Positions 34,560 to 37,708 of a DNA stretch of 37,708 nucleotides are shown one piece after another (the stretch's first letter is position 1; every line of letters starts with the position of its first letter). The notes under the pieces are model-generated. The model saw only the letters and a list, made by a program, of their open reading frames with translations. It was not told the origin of the DNA and did no database searches. Origin of the DNA: Myxococcales bacterium (GTDB lineage Bacteria; Myxococcota; UBA4151); the NCBI GenBank assembly GCA_002696345.1, contig NZRT01000086.1, positions 29,897-67,604 of the forward strand, in the 5' to 3' direction. The translations under genes were made by a program, and so were the position numbers.

Positions 34560-36653
34560 ATGACCATGGGGCTGCGCACGACCGGGGTGATGAGTTTTGG
34601 ATGTGCTCTCATCGTCTTCTTGGTGTCCTCTCTGGTTGCTAGCGTCGCTTTCGAATTCGTCACCGGACCTCATTTTTGGTCGGCGCTTGCCAACGATTTG
34701 GAGGTCGGAGGGCGGGTGAAGGCTGTAACAACCCGTTTGATGGAAGTGGTTCCGGTTGAGTCCTTAAAAAGGCTTGAGCCCGCTTTGGGGAAAGAGAGAA
34801 CGTCGGTCATTGTTTCGGAAGCGGGTTCGTTGCGGGCAGCCCTCAGCGACCGACTCAGTCGTGAAGCATCACAAACAGCTGAAGTCCTCGCAGGAGAGAT
34901 ATTGCCAGCTTACCTCATGGGGCGGATCGATGCCGAGACGTTTCGGGGGAGACTCGTTATCGATTTATCCGAAGCACGAAACGACATCGAAGCCTCCCTT
35001 ACTGCCAGCGGGGTGCTTGTTATTGAAGCATTTGCTGAGGCTGTTGAGGCCCGGATCGATGACATCCTTCTCCCCTTATCAAAAAAGTTGGATTCGGAGC
35101 TTTCGGTGGACCAGGTCATCGATGCTGTCGACCGACTTGAGACGCAGTTGGTCAAGGTGCAAGAGGTGGCGAAAGAAATTCGTGAACTGGTCGCTTGGGT
35201 CGGACCTGAAGAGAACAATTCCTTGGCTCGTCACCTGCAAAGGGTTGAAGCGCTGTGCAGTGCTTCGGTTTCGACCGCTCGTCAGCGGATCGCAGAACTT
35301 CGGAGTGCCCCGGAAGCACCGTCGTGGAGTTTAGTTTTGAAGCAGTTGCATGGGGAGTTGCGCGCCCCCTTTCGGAAGTACGGGGCCGATCAAGCGGCAG
35401 TCGTCGGGGAAGCGATGGCATCAGCGATCGTCGGTACAGGTCAGCTCAAACCTCCCCAGGAGTTGGTTTCGGTATTGATCCAACCGTTGCTTCCGCTGCG
35501 GGCACTAATCAAGCCGCTCGTTCACACGGGTGAAGCACTTCTGGTTCTGATCGATGCAATGGTTTTGTGGCTCGTCCTTGCTTTATTGTTTGCGGCGAAC
35601 CGCACGAAGTATTTCCTTCTTGCGGGGGCGGTCATCGTCTCGTTTGTTTCCGGTTTGATCAGCTCATTGGCTCACCTGGTCGACAAGGTGACCCAGGTCG
35701 GGGTGAATGCTGTAGGAGGCCTGGGTAATGTCGTTGAGGAAACAGGTTTTTGGGTGGGTAAACTCGTGCAGTTCTTCAAGGGTTTTATGGATTTTTTTAC
35801 AGACCATACGACCGATGAAGCTCAGGCAGCATGGTTCGGTTGGAACACCTCGGATGTGACTGCTGGCGCCGTTTATCAGGTCATCCAAAGTGATGGGGTG
35901 GCAGTGATGCTGAATAGAGCAGATGGGCTGGGGACCTTCGCAAGTCTTTTGTTTGTTTGCGGCTTGGGGCTCTGGGTTGCTGAGTGGATCAGCCGAAAGA
36001 GAACGGGGAGTGGTCCCGGCACCTTGAGTTCTTACCTTGGACAAACCGGAGGGATTCGGAATTCTGATTTTGCGGCCATGACTCTTTCGTTCTTTGGGCA
36101 AAGAAGCTTCCCTGATTCGGAGAACAAAACTGCCAGCTTACGACGTTGTCGGCAGCATTTTCGCCTGATCGTCTTGGACACGACGCTGCTGGTTTGGATG
36201 TACACGACGGTATTTATCCTCAGTTCTTGTGCTTTCGCGTTTGCCTCTGGAGTGGGCATTTTCTTGCTCCCTGGTGCCTCAGTCGCTTTGGCTGCGGTCG
36301 TGTCGGTCATTGTCATTCTTCGATTGTTGAAACCTGCCGTCCCTACAGCCTGGGGTCTGTTCACCAATGCGTTCGACTCGGACTTCGACAGTCATCGGGA
36401 CGACATGACTCGTTGGGACGCATTAAAGGGGAGCCTAGGCGCTTTGTGTCTGGTCTTTATGGGGTCGCTGGTCGCTTGGCTTTCCGGTGCATTTGTCGTC
36501 ACGTGGGTGATGAGTTGGCTTGTTCTCGTCACGGCAGAAGCCTTACTTATCCTTCAAAGCCGGGGTACGGCCAGCAGCTACCACTATCTAACGCAAGCGG
36601 GGGTGAAGCCTCAAACACAGGTTGAGGAGGAGAACGATGACAACCGCTTCTAA
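34560..36653 (+). CDS. Large multi-pass membrane protein of unknown function
   Basis: The frame is open from 34521; starts at 34521, 34560, 34566 and 34590 are all possible and none has a convincing ribosome site, so the N-terminus is uncertain. From 34560 it has 697 residues. One membrane helix (FGCALIVFLVSSLVASVAFEFV) is followed by about 280 mostly helical residues with a coiled-coil look (for example QVIDAVDRLETQLVKVQEVAKEI). Then come about seven more membrane segments between about 335 and 690 of the full frame, with a gap of hydrophilic sequence near 385-455 and 490-545. The C-terminus is hydrophilic. I recognise no family. The layout, a large extracytoplasmic helical loop between helix 1 and a membrane bundle, would suit a transport or sensory protein, but nothing proves either. 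The next gene starts 48 bp downstream. Confidence 0.75.
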   Translation: MTMGLRTTGVMSFGCALIVFLVSSLVASVAFEFVTGPHFWSALANDLEVGGRVKAVTTRLMEVVPVESLKRLEPALGKERTSVIVSEAGSLRAALSDRLSREASQTAEVLAGEILPAYLMGRIDAETFRGRLVIDLSEARNDIEASLTASGVLVIEAFAEAVEARIDDILLPLSKKLDSELSVDQVIDAVDRLETQLVKVQEVAKEIRELVAWVGPEENNSLARHLQRVEALCSASVSTARQRIAELRSAPEAPSWSLVLKQLHGELRAPFRKYGADQAAVVGEAMASAIVGTGQLKPPQELVSVLIQPLLPLRALIKPLVHTGEALLVLIDAMVLWLVLALLFAANRTKYFLLAGAVIVSFVSGLISSLAHLVDKVTQVGVNAVGGLGNVVEETGFWVGKLVQFFKGFMDFFTDHTTDEAQAAWFGWNTSDVTAGAVYQVIQSDGVAVMLNRADGLGTFASLLFVCGLGLWVAEWISRKRTGSGPGTLSSYLGQTGGIRNSDFAAMTLSFFGQRSFPDSENKTASLRRCRQHFRLIVLDTTLLVWMYTTVFILSSCAFAFASGVGIFLLPGASVALAAVVSVIVILRLLKPAVPTAWGLFTNAFDSDFDSHRDDMTRWDALKGSLGALCLVFMGSLVAWLSGAFVVTWVMSWLVLVTAEALLILQSRGTASSYHYLTQAGVKPQTQVEEENDDNRF

Positions 36654-36701
36654 GTCGATCCCAGCGATCCAATGCTTGCCCCTTTTGATTTGGAGCCTCC
36701 A

Positions 36702-36977
36702 ATGACCGACAGTCAGCAGATTATTCGTCCACTTCTCGAGAGCCATTTACGTCAGCTTGAAACCGAGGGTGCCGTGCTTCAAGTCACCTGTGATGGTTTG
36801 CCAGCAACGCTTCAGTTAGACTCCAGCATCGGTTGGTCGCTGCGGTTGGTCCTGATCTTTGACACGCCACACCCGGAGTTTGGTGATCGCTTCCAGACGA
36901 AGCATTTTGGTTATGAGGGGCCCGGGTGCATCGGTTGGGGGCGGGAGGGCGGTACTTTTCGCATTTTGCTTCGCTGA
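36702..36977 (+). CDS. Small protein of unknown function (91 aa)
   Basis: The ATG at 36702 has GGAG seven bases upstream, better than the in-frame ATG at 36672. No signal peptide or membrane helix is present, so it is probably cytosolic. The sequence begins MTDSQQIIRPLLESHLRQLE and continues into beta-type segments (AVLQVTCDGLPATLQLD; GWSLRLVLIFDTPHPEFG), ending in a Gly-rich GYEGPGCIGWGREGG stretch. I recognise no family. It follows the large membrane protein gene on the same strand after 48 bp and may be part of the same transcript. Confidence 0.6.
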   Translation: MTDSQQIIRPLLESHLRQLETEGAVLQVTCDGLPATLQLDSSIGWSLRLVLIFDTPHPEFGDRFQTKHFGYEGPGCIGWGREGGTFRILLR

Positions 36978-37095
36978 AACGAAGTCTGGCGAGTCCTGGG
37001 AATGACCGCTGCTCGCCGGAGTCGTTGATTCTTCTCTTTGCTTTGAGGTTGCTGATGGGTCAGATGATTTGCCAAGAGTCGTTTGGAGCCGTTTG

Positions 37096-37708
37096 ATGGC
37101 GATGAAATCAAAACTCGCGTTTGTTTACCTTCTTTTGGGTTCGGTGCCGGGCTACAGCCAAGAGGCATCAGCCGAGAAACCGGGCTTGGCAGCTCTAGAC
37201 ATTAAGGCTTCCCACGGTGTCCCGCCGGAGTTGGCGCAACTCATGGGTGAGATTCTGCTCAGCGAACTGAAAGGTAGCGGTCAATTCGGTAGCGTGCTCG
37301 GCAGTTCAGACATGCAGGCGATGCTGGACTTGGAACAGCAAAAGACCGCCCTCGGGTGCGATGAGGACACTTGCCTGGCGCAACTGGGCGGCGCCCTCGG
37401 TGTGCCCTATTTGTTGACTGCTAGCCTCGGCAAACTGGGTTCGAGCTTTGTGGTCACCATCAAGATCATCGAGGTGGACGCGGCAGAGGTGAAGGTTCGA
37501 GCGGTGGAAAATGCCGCTAATGAAGAGCATTTGCGGCCAGTAGTGACCTATCTGGTGGCGCTGGCAAATGCTGAACTCTTCGGTGGCGCTAAGCCGGAGA
37601 AGTCGGCGCTTAAAGCTGTGGCGCCGTCGGTAGGTAGCACGAGTGCGGGGGAGGCTTGGAAGAAGACCGCGCGCTTCGGTGGATTCGGATTAATGGCAGG
37701 CGGGGTCG
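37096..37708 (+). CDS. Secreted CsgG/TolB-like protein (3' end beyond window)
   Basis: The frame is open from ATG 37096 (GGAG about eight bases upstream) to the window edge, about 204 codons. An N-terminal signal peptide, MAMKSKLAFVYLLLGSVPGYSQ, points to export. The following region (LAALDIKASHGVPPELAQLM, then QAMLDLEQQKTALGCDEDTC, then AQLGGALGVPYLLTASLGKLG) has the layout of the CsgG / TolB N-terminal-like domain often found in large deltaproteobacterial periplasmic proteins. In those, a Cys pair (here GCDEDTC) precedes the ALGV-x-Y-L-L-x-x-S-x-G-x-L-G strand turn. These proteins are usually accessory envelope components, often joined to PEGA or TPR domains that could lie downstream of the edge. 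Function is not determinable from this part. Confidence 0.7.
   Translation, partial: MAMKSKLAFVYLLLGSVPGYSQEASAEKPGLAALDIKASHGVPPELAQLMGEILLSELKGSGQFGSVLGSSDMQAMLDLEQQKTALGCDEDTCLAQLGGALGVPYLLTASLGKLGSSFVVTIKIIEVDAAEVKVRAVENAANEEHLRPVVTYLVALANAELFGGAKPEKSALKAVAPSVGSTSAGEAWKKTARFGGFGLMAGGV

Noticed and set aside
36986-37019. CTGGCGAG...CTCGCCGG inverted repeat after the 91-aa gene
   Set aside because: The loop is 18 bases and the following sequence is only loosely T-rich; not convincing as a terminator.
1-37708. Mobile-element or phage origin for the lipoprotein clusters
   Set aside because: No transposase, integrase, terminal repeats or tRNA-adjacent site is visible in the window; expansion by tandem gene duplication explains the data better.

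Overview
The window most resembles the chromosome of a member of the Myxococcota or a related deltaproteobacterial lineage (perhaps Bradymonadia-like). This is inferred from very large lipoproteins made of tandem Cys-rich units (consensus C-G-D-G...C-D-D-G-N...C...C, the DUF4215 / myxo_disulf_rpt type), bacterial fibrinogen-like YCDxxxxGGGWT tip domains, a sigma-54-type promoter motif and moderately high GC. I saw no rRNA, tRNA, CRISPR array, insertion sequence or phage gene.

Layout, left to right. Positions 1-12233, minus strand: a tight run of four paralogous lipoproteins (20, 25, 17 and 19 repeat units in order of transcription) followed by an MscS-type mechanosensitive channel cut by the window edge. 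Gaps between genes are 0-12 nt, so this is probably one operon. 12469-13416, plus strand: a single-domain voltage-gated channel of the NaChBac/BacNav type with an acidic filter (TLEDWTD), overlapping tail to tail with a fifth paralog (13413-16418, minus, 22 units). 16643-23439, plus: a lipoprotein of about 1,734 residues of unknown function, overlapping (GTGA) with a RetSat/CrtISO-like FAD oxidoreductase. 23476-25896, minus: an 806-residue protein with a possible transglutaminase-elicitor-like core. 26049-26312, minus: an 87-residue protein closely matching the archaeal chromosomal protein MC1, with a clear UUCG-loop terminator. 26313-26633 is a gene-free stretch with a sigma-54-type promoter motif. 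26634-28108: a small membrane-anchored protein (minus) and an N-formylglutamate amidohydrolase-family enzyme (plus). 28090-31891, minus: a second pair of paralogs (13 units each) in which the fibrinogen-like tip is replaced by a DUF1554-like domain or an unrecognised domain. 31981-37708: a YhhN-family membrane protein, a peroxiredoxin and acyl-CoA dehydrogenase pair, a large unknown membrane protein, a 91-residue unknown protein and the start of a secreted CsgG/TolB-like protein.

The main theme is a seven-member family of lipid-anchored, disulfide-rich, strongly acidic stalk proteins. They share an almost invariant anchor sequence, a shared order of the membrane-proximal units and swappable C-terminal tips. 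Five of them sit beside two ion channels, one mechanosensitive and one voltage-gated with a predicted calcium-type filter. A surface adhesion, recognition or contact-sensing role is plausible but is inference from architecture and neighbourhood only.
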